Shown: positions 1 to 46,406 of the stretch, in pieces
Numbering within the stretch: position 1 is the stretch's first letter
Layout: every line of letters starts with the position of its first letter
Assembly (NCBI GenBank): GCA_032164245.1
Contig: JAVMKO010000006.1
Location: 37,412,319-37,476,318 of the forward strand
Direction of reading: 5' to 3'
DNA length: 64,000 nucleotides
DNA from: Sternotherus odoratus
Taxonomy: Eukaryota; Chordata; Testudines; Kinosternidae
Program-made: the position numbers and the translations under genes
Notes under the pieces: model-generated
Databases searched by the model: none
The model's input: only the letters and a program-made list of their open reading frames with translations
Told to the model about the DNA's origin: nothing

Positions 1-1282
1 TTTTATCTCTAGAAAATAAATATGAAGAGGTGAGTCAGTGTAACAACGTTTCATGTTTTGTGTAGTTGGATCCTATATGACTTATGTTCCTTACAAAATA
101 AATTCATTATTGTCAGCTAGTCGTTACTGTTACTAGATGTTTGCGCACATCACAAAATCAGCTCAATTTTATTTGACTCAGCATCCCCAGTTTGGGAGAC
201 AAAGGGTGGACTTTAATAGCTGAAAAGTGATGTGTCAGGATAGAGGTCTCAGTGTTTATGTTTTGAAACTAGAACAGTACTTGTTTATAGCTGAAGTCAG
301 GTCTAGTGTAAGCTTATCTTTATCAGAAGCATTACATTTTACTTAAGATTTTTTTACATGTAAAATTTAAAAGTATGGCTAAACAAAATTTGTAAACCCA
401 GGGTCAAATCCTCAGCTACTATGAATTCTCCATCTCTTGATGTCTTCACATAACGATTGGATGCCTTTTTGGAAGAGATGCTTAGTCAAATATAAATGAT
501 TGGGCTCAGTACAGGGATAATGTAATATTCTGAAGCCTGTGTTACACAGGAGGTTAGATGAGATGATCTGCTCATCCCTTCTGGCATTAAAATGTATGAA
601 TTGGCACAGTTTCATTAACTTCAGTAGAGCTATGCCTATTTACAGCAGCTGAGGATCTGATTCAAAGACTTTTGTGCTCATCTTTCACTAACTGTTCTTC
701 CCTATTACTGCTGATGTCAGGAGAAGACAAGAATAAGGTTAAAAAAATATTAGAAATACATACTACTTATTTGTCTAAAACAGTGGGTGGGATTTTCAAA
801 AGCACCTATTTGACTTGGGAGCACAAGTTCTGTTGACTTTTATTATTATTGTTATGGGATAATAATAATTACTGACCTCTGTACTTTTATATCCTCAGAT
901 AAACGGTGCTATATACTAAAAAAAATCACATGGTGAATGGTATCTAAAATTTTTGGATTTTGGATGTACTAAATATATGACATAGCTGTCTTAGGGTGTT
1001 TCCCTCTATTAAATAAATTTGTTGTGTTTAAACTCAGTTAATTCTTTTTTTTTAATCATGTCTTAAGTGGAAGCTGTTGCATTAATATCCTGTTTGCAAA
1101 AAGAAGGCTGAGAAAATAATACCTCTGAAGATCAGATGGCTTGGGGTGTGGTGGACAGAGTTGGCATATACCCTTCCTGTATGCACAGTCTAACATGGTT
1201 TACATTACTGCAAATAGCAAAGTTGGTGCAATTTGAAATGCGTGAATCTATTTTAATTTTTAGGAAGACTTAAGAAATTATA
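1..1282. other. SEC23A intron, mostly unique AT-rich sequence
   Basis: Intron upstream of the exon at 2571. No coding exon was found here. At about 500-610 a decayed tail resembling the sauropsid CR1/SINE 3' end (AGATGATC..CCCTTCTGGC) can be seen. Confidence 0.6.
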
Positions 1283-1478
1283 AGAATCAGAGAGGTAGCG
1301 GTGTTAGTCTGGAATAGCAGAGGTAACAAAGAGTCCTGTGGCATCTTAAAGACTAACTAAAGTATTGAAGCATAAGCTTTCATGGGCTAAGCATCCGACG
1401 AAGTGGGTATTAGCCCACGAAAGCTTATGCTTCAATACTTTAGTTAGTTTTTAAGGTGCCACAGGACTCTTTGTTACC
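1283..1478. mobile_element. Foldback element (Penelope-like end), 12-bp TSD
   Basis: Palindromic 196-bp element in a SEC23A intron. The left arm starts GAATCAGAGAGGTAGCGGTG. The right arm is its partial inverse and ends at TTTGTTACC, so one arm is 5'-truncated. It is flanked by perfect 12-bp repeats TAAGAAATTATA at 1271-1282 and 1479-1490. The centre reads CCGACGA, stem GTGGGT/GCCCAC, GAAA (1395-1422). Assignment to Penelope-like elements rests on the same terminal sequence following a GIY-YIG relic at 47.2-48.0 kb. Confidence 0.75.
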
Positions 1479-1655
1479 TAAGAAATTATAGATATTTGGT
1501 TTTCCTTCAATTAGAGGCTTTTGCTCTTGGGCATAACTTGGAAAACAAGAACATTTATTCAAAAACAGCGTATTATCCCTCTCCACCACCTGTTATTACT
1601 GAACAGGAGTTTTCCTTTTATCATGCTAACTTCTCCTTTTGCCTGGAGCAGCAGT

Positions 1656-2290
1656 GAAGCCATTATTATTATTATTTGTAATACCGGAACATCAACAGGC
1701 CTGAACCCATTGTTCTAGGCACTGTGCTTACATATAGTAAGAGACAGTCTCTGAACCCAAGAGCGTGCATCCAACTAGACAATGAAGATCAGTGGTTCTC
1801 AAACTGGGGGTTGCGACCTCCCTGGGGGTCACGGGCTGATTCCGGGGGGGGTTGTGAGCTGCAGACGCCTTCGGTGGCGTTTCAGCGGAAGCTCCAAACA
1901 TGCGAGAGAGTCAGCCGAAAAACCACCAAAGTGCAAGCTTCTGCTATCGGTGTCATTTCGGCAGACACAGAGACGAATGCTGCGTTTCTGCCGAAATTCC
2001 AACAAAACCAGAAGAGTTCAATTCGGCGGCATTTCGACAGACATACCTGGGGCAGGAGAGGACACGGCAGAGCAAAAAGGGGTCACCAAACCAACAAGTT
2101 TGAGAACCAGTGAGATGGAGGGTAAGAGAAAGGAAGTATTACTTTCCCCATTTTACAGGTCGAGAACTGAGAGAGAGAGATATAGAGTGACTTGCCTAAA
2201 ACCACCCAGGAAGTCTGTGCTAGAGCTGGGACTGAACCTGGCCTCCTACATCCCAGTCCAATGCCTTAACTATCATCCTTCCTCTCTAAT
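1656..2290 (-). repeat. CORE-SINE (MIR-like), split by a hAT MITE
   Basis: Read on the minus strand, the right part carries the MIR core (GACTTGCC..CCCAGGAAGT..TGAACCTGGCCTCC, complement orientation) and the left part carries the tail with (ATT)n and the AGTAAGAGACAGTC motif. The element at 1790-2112 interrupts it. The same family occurs at 27935, 35440 and 49415. Confidence 0.65.
1790..2112. mobile_element. hAT-type MITE, non-autonomous
   Basis: Inverted ends CAGTGGTTCTCAAACT and AGTTTGAGAACCAGTG bound a 323-bp insert in a CORE-SINE. The end sequence is typical of Charlie-like hAT elements. An exact 8-bp duplication is not clear; the left flank is ATGAAGAT and the right AGATGGAG. Confidence 0.7.
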
Positions 2291-2570
2291 AGCCATGATA
2301 CTGTGTTAATTACATCAGTCTGCTGCTACTGAAATAATTACCAAGTTATACATTCTTTGTGAATTTACAGCAGGATCAGTAAGGAGAAGATGCATTGTGA
2401 GGGTAAAATTCTTGTTTGAAGCGCACACATCTTTGACAATTAGGAAAAAGGGCATGATAAACTGATTAAGGGTGAATCCATGTTGTACATACAACATATA
2501 TATTTAGTGTCAAAGCCCCTTGGTAATGTAAAACAATAATACATTAACTTTTCTAATTTTATTTTTATAG

Positions 2571-37342
<34,772 letters not shown>

Positions 37343-38405
37343 AAATGATGCAACACATTACAGACACGGACAAGCTGATCTATATTTCAGCTTTCCTTTT
37401 CCTTTATCCTTTTCAATGTCTGCAAACAGAATGCTGTGATATGCCCAAGCTGCCTAACTAGGTTTCAAAGTGGTGTGGTTTTCAAGAAAGCATTTGTGAA
37501 TAGCAAATGTATTAATGGAATATTATTGGAGGAAAAAGAACAAAGTCTTTTTGGTTACCATGATGATTGATATATATATTATTTTTAGACCATTGATGAT
37601 AACTTTGAAATGTGATATTTTTTTAAATGGTTGAGAATGTGACTCTGCCTTGCACTACAAAGACATGTTAAACATTACAAAGGAAGTCTATAGTGGCACC
37701 GGGCTTTCTAGACTGCCTTGTGACTACTTCTCTTTACTAATTTTGAACAAAAATCAAACAAAGATACAGAAAAAAACATATAAAATAAATAATATAAATT
37801 CACTCTTTTTGACTTAGTCTACAGAATGTTTAATTTCTTTAATAATCAGTTGTTTGGTGATTATTTAGAAGAAAAATTGTCTTTCAGTTGTTGACTTTTT
37901 TTACGTTTATTTTTTACCTTGGCTTTTTTTTGGTAACAGATTGTTTTCCTCCTTTCCATTTAAAGAATTTGAGCACAATTTAAAAAAATCAGTTCTTGCC
38001 CAAAGCGTGAACCTGACAATCCACATGTTATATCTCTGCCAATGATTGTACCCTATTACAGTTAGTAGTATTAAACACTACCTACTGTATGTGAATATAC
38101 TCCAGGTAAAAGAGAGTGATATCAGATACATTTTAGATTGTTCTAAGAAAAACCCTACACTACAGTTGTGAAGTGATTAGAAATGTAGTCTTGATTTGTC
38201 TTAGCCAGTAAAATATACTTTTCCCCAAAGATACATAGTTTTTTTGTTTTAGCCTTATATTATTATTACTCTTGTGTGGCACTACACATACGCTTTTTTG
38301 TTTCTGCTGCCTTTTTGTTATAAATTCAGTAGGTTGCAAATTTTGGTTGAAACAGTATTATGCATTATATGCCATAATTGTAATAAATTTGCTGGTACTC
38401 TGTTG
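37343..38405 (+). other. SEC23A: SEC23A 3' untranslated region (probable)
   Basis: AT-rich sequence follows the stop codon with no recognisable repeat until about 38.9 kb, as expected for a conserved 3'UTR. The end near 38405 is inferred from the AATAAA at 38382-38387 followed by a GT/T-rich stretch. An earlier signal at 37784-37789 and a later one at 38723-38728 could give shorter or longer forms. Confidence 0.7.
38382..38387 (+). promoter_or_regulatory. SEC23A: Polyadenylation signal AATAAA
   Basis: A canonical hexamer lies 1040 bp after the stop, with a downstream GCTGGTACTCTGTTG GU-rich element. It is the best-placed candidate for the main cleavage site. Confidence 0.55.
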
Positions 38406-38722
38406 ATTTTTTGGGTAAATTAATGTGTTCACATTTACTGTTTAAAGTTTACATATGGAACAGATGTTTACATAGCTGATGCTATTTTGACAAGCAAAAA
38501 TATAAAATGTGGTAGTGGATTATAAGAACAGCTTGTTCAATGACTGAAGGAAGAGAGATAATTTTGACCTAGAAATCCAGTTATATGCTCCTGAGATAGG
38601 CATGAGTTTTCTCCTGTTTGTCTGTAAATTCTGTAAAACTTGATTAAATCAATAGCTCTGAGTTTTATTTCCTTAATTTTCTTTTATCTAAATGAGATTA
38701 TATCCAGGCCAAAAGAAGCTCA

Positions 38723-38728
38723 AATAAA
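38723..38728 (+). promoter_or_regulatory. SEC23A: Alternative distal polyadenylation signal AATAAA
   Basis: Second canonical hexamer, before any repeat begins. It would extend the 3'UTR by ~340 bp. Use cannot be judged from sequence alone. Confidence 0.4.
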
Positions 38729-39051
38729 GCACACCGTTTCTCTCACTGTTTTGGTATTTACTTAACTGTTGGTAGAGTATATTTACATCTCATAAACTGT
38801 TCTGTTTAAAAGTAGATGGGGTATTAAAGATGGAGATAATGAAAGTCATAATAACTTCACATGTTTTGTATATTTACAAAATTGTATAGTTTTGCTGCTG
38901 TAGCCATCAAGCTTTCAGCTTAATTTCTAGAAATACAGAAAGGGCTCAACTCACTGACAATTTAGGTAGCCTGAATTGTGACAGTTCTTGGGGTACCCAG
39001 GACCGAATGAACTACTACTTCTTTGAGTGATTGCTCATGTGCATTCCACGA

Positions 39052-39055
<4 letters not shown>

Positions 39056-39096
<41 letters not shown>
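39056..39096 (+). repeat. (GT)n/(GC)n microsatellite
   Basis: A long GT run turning into GCGCGC inside the DIRS-like element. Confidence 0.9.
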
Positions 39097-39375
39097 CTGC
39101 ACAATCATCCGAAGCTTTTCCCCTAGCGGTACCCATTGGGTTGGCAGTAGAGATTCCTGGAGTGGTGCCTTTATGGCTGTGTATATGTGACCCTGTCAAC
39201 CTGCCGCCTGCTCAGTTCCTTCTTACTGCCCGTGACGGTCGGGTCGTTGGAACAGCTCAGTGCTTGCCTTGCAAGTTACTTAGCCTAGTGGTATTGTTTA
39301 ATGTTCAGTAAATAGTTATTTCAATTGTAATTAAACAAGTTACAGTAGTTTTCAGGGGGGGTTTCTCTCCTTCTC

Positions 39376-39594
39376 TTGCCCCGGTGCCGGGGCCTGCCTC
39401 AGGCTCAGGGGTTTAAAGCGTGTGAGTGGTGTGGGAAACCTATGCCCATAAGAGATCCGCATGCAGGTAGTTTGAAGCATTTGGGCGAGGGCCATCAAAC
39501 TGATAAGTGCCCTATTTACAGAGGCTTTAGACCCAGAACTAAAAAGGAGCAGGATTACCGACTAAAGATCCTCCTTACGGAGTTGGCCCTGTAA
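39376..39594 (+). pseudogene. Gag-like zinc-knuckle relic
   Basis: 72 codons with CEWCGKPMPIRDPHAG, LGEGHQTDKCPIYRGF and KPRTKKEQ-like RPRTKKEQDYRLKILL. The C-x2-C, H, GEGH, C pattern is that of DIRS-type gag domains. The paired Cys after LKHLGEGH is present (DKC), but its partner is Tyr and an expected Cys is Ser (AGSLKHL), so the fold is probably lost. Confidence 0.5.
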
Positions 39595-40400
39595 CCGCTG
39601 TCTGATGTGGCATTGGCCTCCTCGATGTGGGATGTTCCGGCACCGAAGAAAGACTCTGCCAAGAGCCATCGGCACTGGTCACTGACCCAGAAGACCAGTG
39701 TCTTTTAGATTTTCTTATATAGGCTCCTATTGCCCCCTACCCCCATCCCGATTTTTCAGATATGCTGCTCACGGTCTCTGGTGCCGCATAAGAAGAAAAG
39801 GCCTAACATTCCCCTGTTAGGAAACCTCAGGCCAAAACCAGTGGGGTGCATCCCTCGGCGGGACACCCCCGAAAAGGCCCACATCAGCTGACCCTGCCAG
39901 TCGCTGCTCTGACGAGTGAGCAGTTGAGTCCGGCAGTAACCGGTTCTCTGGTGCGTAAGGACCTTGATGAAGAGCTGGACCTCCTGTTTACCTCAGATAA
40001 GTACGAGGCAGCTCGCGACCCTACTGACATGATGGCGCAGTACCCAGCCAGCGTCGCATGTGCGTGAGCCGAGCCTGCAGCCTCCAATGCCGGTGGCACT
40101 ACCGGCTGAAGCAGCAGGCCCTGCACCAATGCACCGTCTGTGTGTGTGTGGGTAGGAATTCTGTGGGGATGGCCTGTGAGTTCCTTGTAGATCTACTCTC
40201 CTCAGCCCACATCCCTTCCCCCCCCCCTTGCAGTCATTGTCAATCCCCCCCCATGAGGAGAAGCTATTTAACTCCATGCACCTGATTCTTTTCACTTTCA
40301 CTAGAGTAAGACAGACAGAGGAGTTACACTGGCACCAAATTAGGGTGTGAGATCAGAGTCAGGTCCAGTGAGTTCAGATTTTCAGAGTTTTGGACCCTCA

Positions 40401-41275
40401 GCTCAGAATAGCATGTAGCCCACTTCTCTCTGCGTGCACTAGCTAGTTCAAAATCAGTTCTAATTTAATGTGAACATTTTAAGCACCTACTGTCCATGAC
40501 CTTATGAATATGCCACCCTACTGAGAATGAACTTTATTTGCTGCATGCATCAGCGTTGGAGGCATATGTGGAAGAGAGTAAAAGGTTAATTGAAGCATGT
40601 GGAAGGTTTTATGGAGTTGTTGATTGCAAGCTATTCTCATTCACCAGGCTGTCATACCTGGCTAATGATGTAGCCTATTTAAGTGTTATGTAGCACTGTT
40701 GATATTTAACAGTGATAAAATAGCTCTGGGATGAAATAATGCAAATATATAAAAGGGCTCACATTGAACCCTTTCCAGAAAACAGATGACAGGTTGATAG
40801 GTGGTCAAAACATTACTTCCTGCATAACACAGAGCTAAAAGAATGGTGAAGAACACTTAAATCTATTTTGTTGCAGGAACAAGCTTATCATCTGTGTGGG
40901 AGCACAGTGGGTGAATTCAATTCTGCTTCTTCAAAAGAAAAGTGAATATGAAAACTAAGAAAGGTAGAGAAGGCTAGTCACTTGTGGAAATCTACCATTT
41001 TGGCAGTCAGAGGGTCACATAGAATGATTACTTTACTCCCAGAGGAGGTCACAATTTCAAGCAATACGGTCAGCCTAGTTAGGATCAAAATTTGACATAT
41101 TTTAAACGTTTATAATCTGCCTTCCCATTTCTCAGTATGTGTATACAATATTTAAGAAATAATCCAAGCTAACCCATCAGTCTTGTGTCAGCACAACTGT
41201 AGCAAGTGTATGTATGTCTAAATTCAGGTTTCAAGCTCAGTTCCATCCTCTCACAGGAGGAGAAAAAGGAAGTGA
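40401..41275. other. Intergenic, no feature seen
   Basis: AT-rich sequence with no recognisable exon or clear repeat. A diffuse old repeat trace (GATTCTTTTCACTTTCACTA) lies just before, at about 40285-40370. Confidence 0.5.
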
Positions 41276-42235
41276 GTGTTCATCTTTCGATCTTTTGGCT
41301 GTGTTGGGGTGGATCGGCCCTGCACTGGTACTGAGAGGATTAACCCTTCCCTCCTAGCAGAGGAAGCTCCGCTCCATAGGCCCTGCTGGGCATGCTCTAA
41401 CTGGAAGTCTGGTATAAAAGCCCGAAGAACTGCTCAGTCAGGGCTGGCTGCTGAGGAGGTAGGATTAAGGTGACCACAAAGCAAGTGTGAAAAATTGGGA
41501 GGTTGGGGGGTAATAGGTGCCTGTAGGAGAAATAGACTGTAAAATCGGGACATCTGGTCACCCTAGGTAGGATGATCGGCAGTGGCTCCAGCCCTTACGA
41601 GAGCTGAAGAGTTAGAAACTTGGACTAGAGGTCTGATACTACCAGAAACCCAGGGAGTGATGGATGCTGAGGAGCCTGGAGATCCTGGAGCTGCAGAGCA
41701 AGAAACCTGGACCAGGGGGTTGCAGCTATTGGAACCTCAGGGAGTGTCTGGTGCTGGGGAACCTGGAGACCCAGATGCCATATGGACTATTGCTGCCGGA
41801 GGTAGGAAGTGACTCAGGGAAGGTAAGGGAGTGGTACCTTCCACCATTATGAGGTCATTATGTGTTTCAGTTGGATTCCCCGCTGATCCTGTGATGGACC
41901 GCTCTGCCACTGGCAGGGCCCTAGGTCGGGGCCTGGTGGGGTTGGGGTGCCTGGGCTCTCCTACCAGGGGCCACTGCCCCTTGGGACAGCCCCAGTTACC
42001 TGATCCGTTTCGCCTCTGAAGAGGGCAGCGTGGACTCTGGCCACTAGGCTGTGCTACCCCACCAAAGGAGGGGAATTAGATGGACTCCAGCCATTGGGCC
42101 ACACTGTGCTGACTACTGGGTGGTGGTGGTGGTAAAAACAGACATAGGCATAGAGAGGCGGGACTGCCACTCACTCCACCCACCACAGGGGCTCAGAAAG
42201 AAAGAGGCTGAGAACCCCCGATCTAGACCAAAGCA
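41276..42235 (+). repeat. LTR-like interspersed repeat with a coding-like tandem unit
   Basis: GC-rich block with a TATAAAAG box (41413-41420) after GGATTAACCCTTCCCTCCTA. A frame at 41582-41812 contains two similar ~33-codon units built on ETWTRG, L.L.E.QGV and EPGDP. A 100-bp hAT MITE sits at 41466. No polymerase genes follow. Origin is inferred, not proved. Confidence 0.4.
41466..41565. mobile_element. 100-bp MITE with perfect 8-bp TSD
   Basis: Ends TAAGGTGACCAC and ATCTGGTCACCCTA are inverted. GGTAGGAT flanks at 41458-41465 and 41566-41573. The 8-bp duplication suggests hAT. Inserted in the LTR-like repeat. Confidence 0.8.
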
Positions 42236-42243
42236 TTTGCAAC

Positions 42244-42640
42244 CCCTCCCAGCCTGGTATCATCCTCAAAATTTATAAGCGTACTCCCAATATTTTCATC
42301 AGTGATCAGAGAACAGTATAGACAGGAATGAGACCCAGAACAGATTCCTGCAGGACCCCACTTATGCCCTTTGAGCGTGACGTGAATCACTGATAACTAC
42401 TCTCTGGGAATGGTTTTCCAATCAGTTTTGCACCCACCTTATAGTAGCTCCATCTAGGTTGCATTTCCCTAGTTTGTTTACGAGATGGTCATGCAAGACG
42501 TTATCAAAAGCTCTACTAAAATCAAGATATACCACGTCCACTGCTTCCTCCCTATCCACAAGGCTGGTTACCCTATCAATGTGGTTGATAGCCTTAAACA
42601 ATAGGACTGACCAAAACCATACCAAGTTGGAAGTCAGACT
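42244..42640 (-). pseudogene. CR1 LINE fragment, RT domain
   Basis: On the minus strand the frame reads NHIDRVTSLVDREEAVDVVY then LDFSRAFDNVLHDHLVNKLG, the CR1 YLDFSKAFDTV block, followed by WLENHSQRVV. Truncated at both ends. Confidence 0.85.
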
Positions 42641-43689
42641 AGCCTTATTGTTTTCAGTTGTTAGGGAAATAAATTGCATAGTAAAGGAAGTTTAGCAGAA
42701 TATATTCTGTTCATTATTCCATAGGGCAATTAGAATGCAGCCAAAGTTACATTTTGAAGCTAATATTGCTGGCACAATATGAAGCATATTTGATTTATCT
42801 TATACATTATGTATGCTATGACTCTAATCCTGCAAATTCCCACAGAAACAAACCTCTGTCCAGTTCTACTTTCTGCTTTTACCCACAATTAATAATCACA
42901 ATTTAAGTAAAGCCAAATACTTCCTGGTATCCAACCAAACGATAAAATGGGCTATCATGGAAAGGCTGCCTTAAATGTGCACTTTCTGCACAAACGCTCC
43001 AGTGTACTTTCTTCCCTTTGGGAACAGCTGAATTGCTTTTAATTGTACTCATCACCTCCATTATTCATATCCTGTCCACAGGATACTGTGGAGTGGGGAT
43101 GCAGGAGCTTTGGCACTTCTGCAGCCTCAGAGTTGAAGCAGTGGTGACAAGGCTATGTCTACATTGCACAGTTAACCTGGGTGATAGACTTTCAGGTTGA
43201 GTGGTCTCACAGCAAAGCCCCACCTGCTTTACTGTGTCCTCCCTGTTTCTGCAGCTGCTTGTGTGTGCCTGAGGTATATCTAATGCTAGTTTGTGAAGAG
43301 ATGCTCCAGGATTCTTTCCCTGTCAGTTGCTGTATTTCTGACCTCAAGAGATTAAAAGAGAGTTAGATCCTAAAAAAACACAGGCTCTATAAAACATTAT
43401 CAAACACAGTTTTTAATCTCTTCTGACTTTTTAACTCCCCTCTACTTTTCTGGCAAGATGTGCGTGATAATTTCAGGTTGAAAAGACTATCTTTAATGCA
43501 CACATGCCTCTCTTTGGCTGCTCAAATGAAGACTCTGTGCATGCTGGAAGTACACAAACCTATTTAAGGAGAATTAGAATAGAGAAGATACAAAATGATA
43601 AATCTTTGTTTTATTTGGGTTCATCCTAAGTAGTAAGACACTCACTTTCATATAATTGTAATGCTTCTGTTAATGATGTCTCATTAATA

Positions 43690-44185
43690 AGATGAATGTC
43701 CCCTCAAAAGTATGTGGGAATATTGGAAAGAGTCCAGCAGAGGGCAACAAAAATGATTAGGGGGCTGGAGCACATGATTTATGAGAAGAGACTGAGGGAA
43801 CTGGGATTATTTAGCCTGCAGAAGAGGAGAATGAGGGGAGATTTGATAGCTGCTTTCAACTACTTGAAAGGAGGTTCCAAAGAGGATGGATCTAGACTGT
43901 TCTCAGTGGTACCAGATGACAGAACAAGGAGTAATGGTCTCAAATTGCAGTGGGGAAGGTTTAGGTTGGCTATTAGGAAAAAAAAATTCACTAGGAGGGT
44001 GGTGAGGCACTGGAATGAGTTACCTAGGGAGGTGGTGGAATCTCCTTTCTTAGAGGTTTTTAAGGTCAAGATTGAAAAAGCCCTGGCTGGGATGATTTAG
44101 TTGGGGATTGGCCCTGCTTTGAGCAGGGGATTGGACTAGATGACCTCCTGATGTCCCTTCCAACCTTGATATTCTATGTAATTAT
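43690..44185 (+). pseudogene. CR1 LINE 3' end, 5'-truncated
   Basis: The open frame 43696-44100 encodes the CR1 ORF2 C-terminus: [37 protein letters not shown] and [15 protein letters not shown]. The 3'UTR ends GATGACCTCCTGATGTCCCT then CCAACCTTGATATTCTATG, the CR1 tail. The frame is still open, suggesting modest age. Confidence 0.9.
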
Positions 44186-44189
44186 TGAT

Positions 44190-46090
44190 AAGGGGAAAAT
44201 ATCTTGGCATATGACTCTTAGTCACTTCCCTATATAGACCACATGACTTCTCATTTAGGTAGAACTGGAAGTAATTTGTAATAGCAGATCTGAGGAAAAT
44301 TAATCTGGTGCTTTTATTTTGTCAGATTCCTACTTTATCCCTAGACACCACTATTCTGACTTGATTATATTTTTTAGCAGAATGTTATGTTAGGATTGGA
44401 AAGGCACTGCATCTCAATATGCACAATTTATCAAAATAGGACTTTTGAGATGTACAGACTTGGACTCTAATCCTGCAAGGACTATACACTTGTTTAATTT
44501 TACTTGCTGTAAGTACCCTCATAAAAATCCATGGGAGTATTCGTGGTACATAAAGTACATCGTTGTAGGAGTGAGACTATTTTTAAAGTACAAAGACCAA
44601 ATTGCAACACTTGATCAGTGGGGATATTTCAATTGAGGGCACTGTCATTCGTAAACCTCAAGAGGGCAGTAGCTGCAAAATAGACTCAGATCTGATTCTG
44701 ATCCTAGTTACTCTTGGGGATTGGTGTAATTTTTGATGTCGTTGCATTTATCCTTGATTTACATTGGTGTAAGTAAGTCAAGCCCTACAGTGTTTGAATA
44801 AAATTTATTTCCATTTAGAAAACACAGCTATTTTCCCCCTTCATTTTCCTTACTGGTTGTTATGCCATTAATGATCAGAAACAAGTACGATCACCATATA
44901 AAGTAACTCACCTTCTGTTTGTTGGAGAAATTCCATAGCTACATTCTTGGTGCACCATGAAATGAACTGGCAAGAGCAACTACAGAGAAAAATATAATTC
45001 TCTTATAACAGACTAACTAGAAAAATTGACTTAAATGTAAACAGCCATTTTAAAAATAAGCCCCAAACTTTCTGTGGATTACTGAGTGCCCAAATAAACA
45101 CAGTTGTGAAAATTAAATATTTTCACCCTTTTAACCCCATCATAAAAACCGTATACAAAATAAAGTCTACGCACAAGGACAGATTTGTGTGTAGCTGCAT
45201 AGCACTAGGATGGTATCATTTTTTTCTATAAAAGGAGAAAACCAAAGGGTGGCTATCTCTAAGTCTGAATTTAAGTATTAGTACCTTTACTGAATTTAAC
45301 AAAGATTCCACAGAAACATAATCAAATTGGGACTAGTAGTAGAAAAATATTATCTTTCAGGGGATAGAAAACTTTACCTCAGAAAAAACATTAATTTATG
45401 AATGCTTGGTATAAATTAACTTGTTCAGATAGCTAGAGAATAATGTAGTAGGAAAAAATCCCAGGATGTACAGGGAATTATTATTTACCTGGTAGCCACT
45501 TCCTACTCTTCTTTCTAGGGTGGTCTCCTGCTGGGAGAGAAGGATCTGAGAGTATAAGGAGAGTGCAGGTAGTGTTAGTCCATTACAGAGAAAAGGCAGA
45601 ATGTGAGTGTGGTTGTTGTGGGGTACGGCTCCAAGAGGGCAGAGTTAAGGCTGCATGGGTGTTTACTTTAACTCTGTATTTCTTGTTGTTTTCTTTCCCC
45701 CCCAGAAACTTGAGTTTTGCTGAACTTGACATTCTGGAACAGAACAAGCTATGATTGGACAACCTTAACCCTGGATAAATTTTTAAACCATTTTATAGTT
45801 AGCGGTACAACCCCAGCATGTATGTAGTTATATCAGTTAAAATGTGCCTTTATACCAGAATAGCTTATTTCCCTTCCTGTATGGGGTTGCCTATACTGCT
45901 ATAAATCACCTTTAAATGGGTATACTGCATCCTCACTATGGGGTTTGTACTGTTTTAATTATACTGGGATAGTTAAAGTGGTATGTCTTCTGAGGTTAGA
46001 CAAGCCCTATGTATGTGTCTTCTGGTGATGTGGAATATAATTGATTAAACTTGTTTTTTGAAGTGAATGCTCAGCAAACTGGCATACTGT
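44190..46090. other. Intergenic, no clear feature
   Basis: AT-rich. A trace of an old dispersed repeat (CTGATTCTGATCCTAGTTAC) is at about 44690-44790. No exon or recognisable transposon otherwise. Confidence 0.5.
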
Positions 46091-46094
46091 AGAT

Positions 46095-46406
46095 CAGGGA
46101 TTGGCAACCTCTGGCACGTGGCCTGTCAGGAAAATCTGCTGGCGGGCTGGGCCGGTTTGTTTACCTGCAATGTCTGCAGATTCGGCCGAACACTGCTCCT
46201 ACTGGCCGCAGTTTGCTGCTTCAGGCCAATGGGGTCTGCAGGAAGTGGTGTGTGCTGAGGGATGTGCTGGCTGCCACTTCCTGCAGCCCCAGTTGGCCTG
46301 GAACAGCGAACCTCGGCTGAATCTGCGGATGCTCCAGATAAAGAAACCGGCCTGCCCTCCAGTGGATTTCCCAGGCGGGCCGTGTGCCAAAGGTTGGCGA
46401 TCCCTG
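46095..46406. mobile_element. hAT-type MITE
   Basis: Ends CAGGGATTGGCAACCTCTGG and CCAAAGGTTGGCGATCCCTG are inverted, the Charlie-like CAGGGGTNGGCAACCT pattern. Flanks CTGTAGAT and CTACTGAT are only partly alike, so it is old. Internal GC-rich sequence with inverted CTGCAGGAAGTGG / CCACTTCCTGCAG. Confidence 0.75.

Larger units (their letters stand above)
38985..40400 (+). mobile_element. DIRS-like retroelement 5' part (degenerate)
   Basis: Starts at about ACTACTTCTTTGAGTGATTG, the motif (CTTCGAGTGATTGCTCAT) that opens a common turtle/crocodile element. A gag-like zinc-knuckle frame follows at 39376-39594 and a second frame at 39846-40067. A (TG)n run lies at 39056-39096. RT and tyrosine recombinase parts are absent. 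The class (DIRS/Ngaro) is inferred from the gag motif and could be another LTR-type element. Confidence 0.5.

Noticed and set aside
1..2570. Search for the upstream SEC23A exons encoding residues 1-74
   Set aside because: No sequence matching the first zinc-ligand pair (C-x4-C) or the N-terminus was found, so they lie outside the window.
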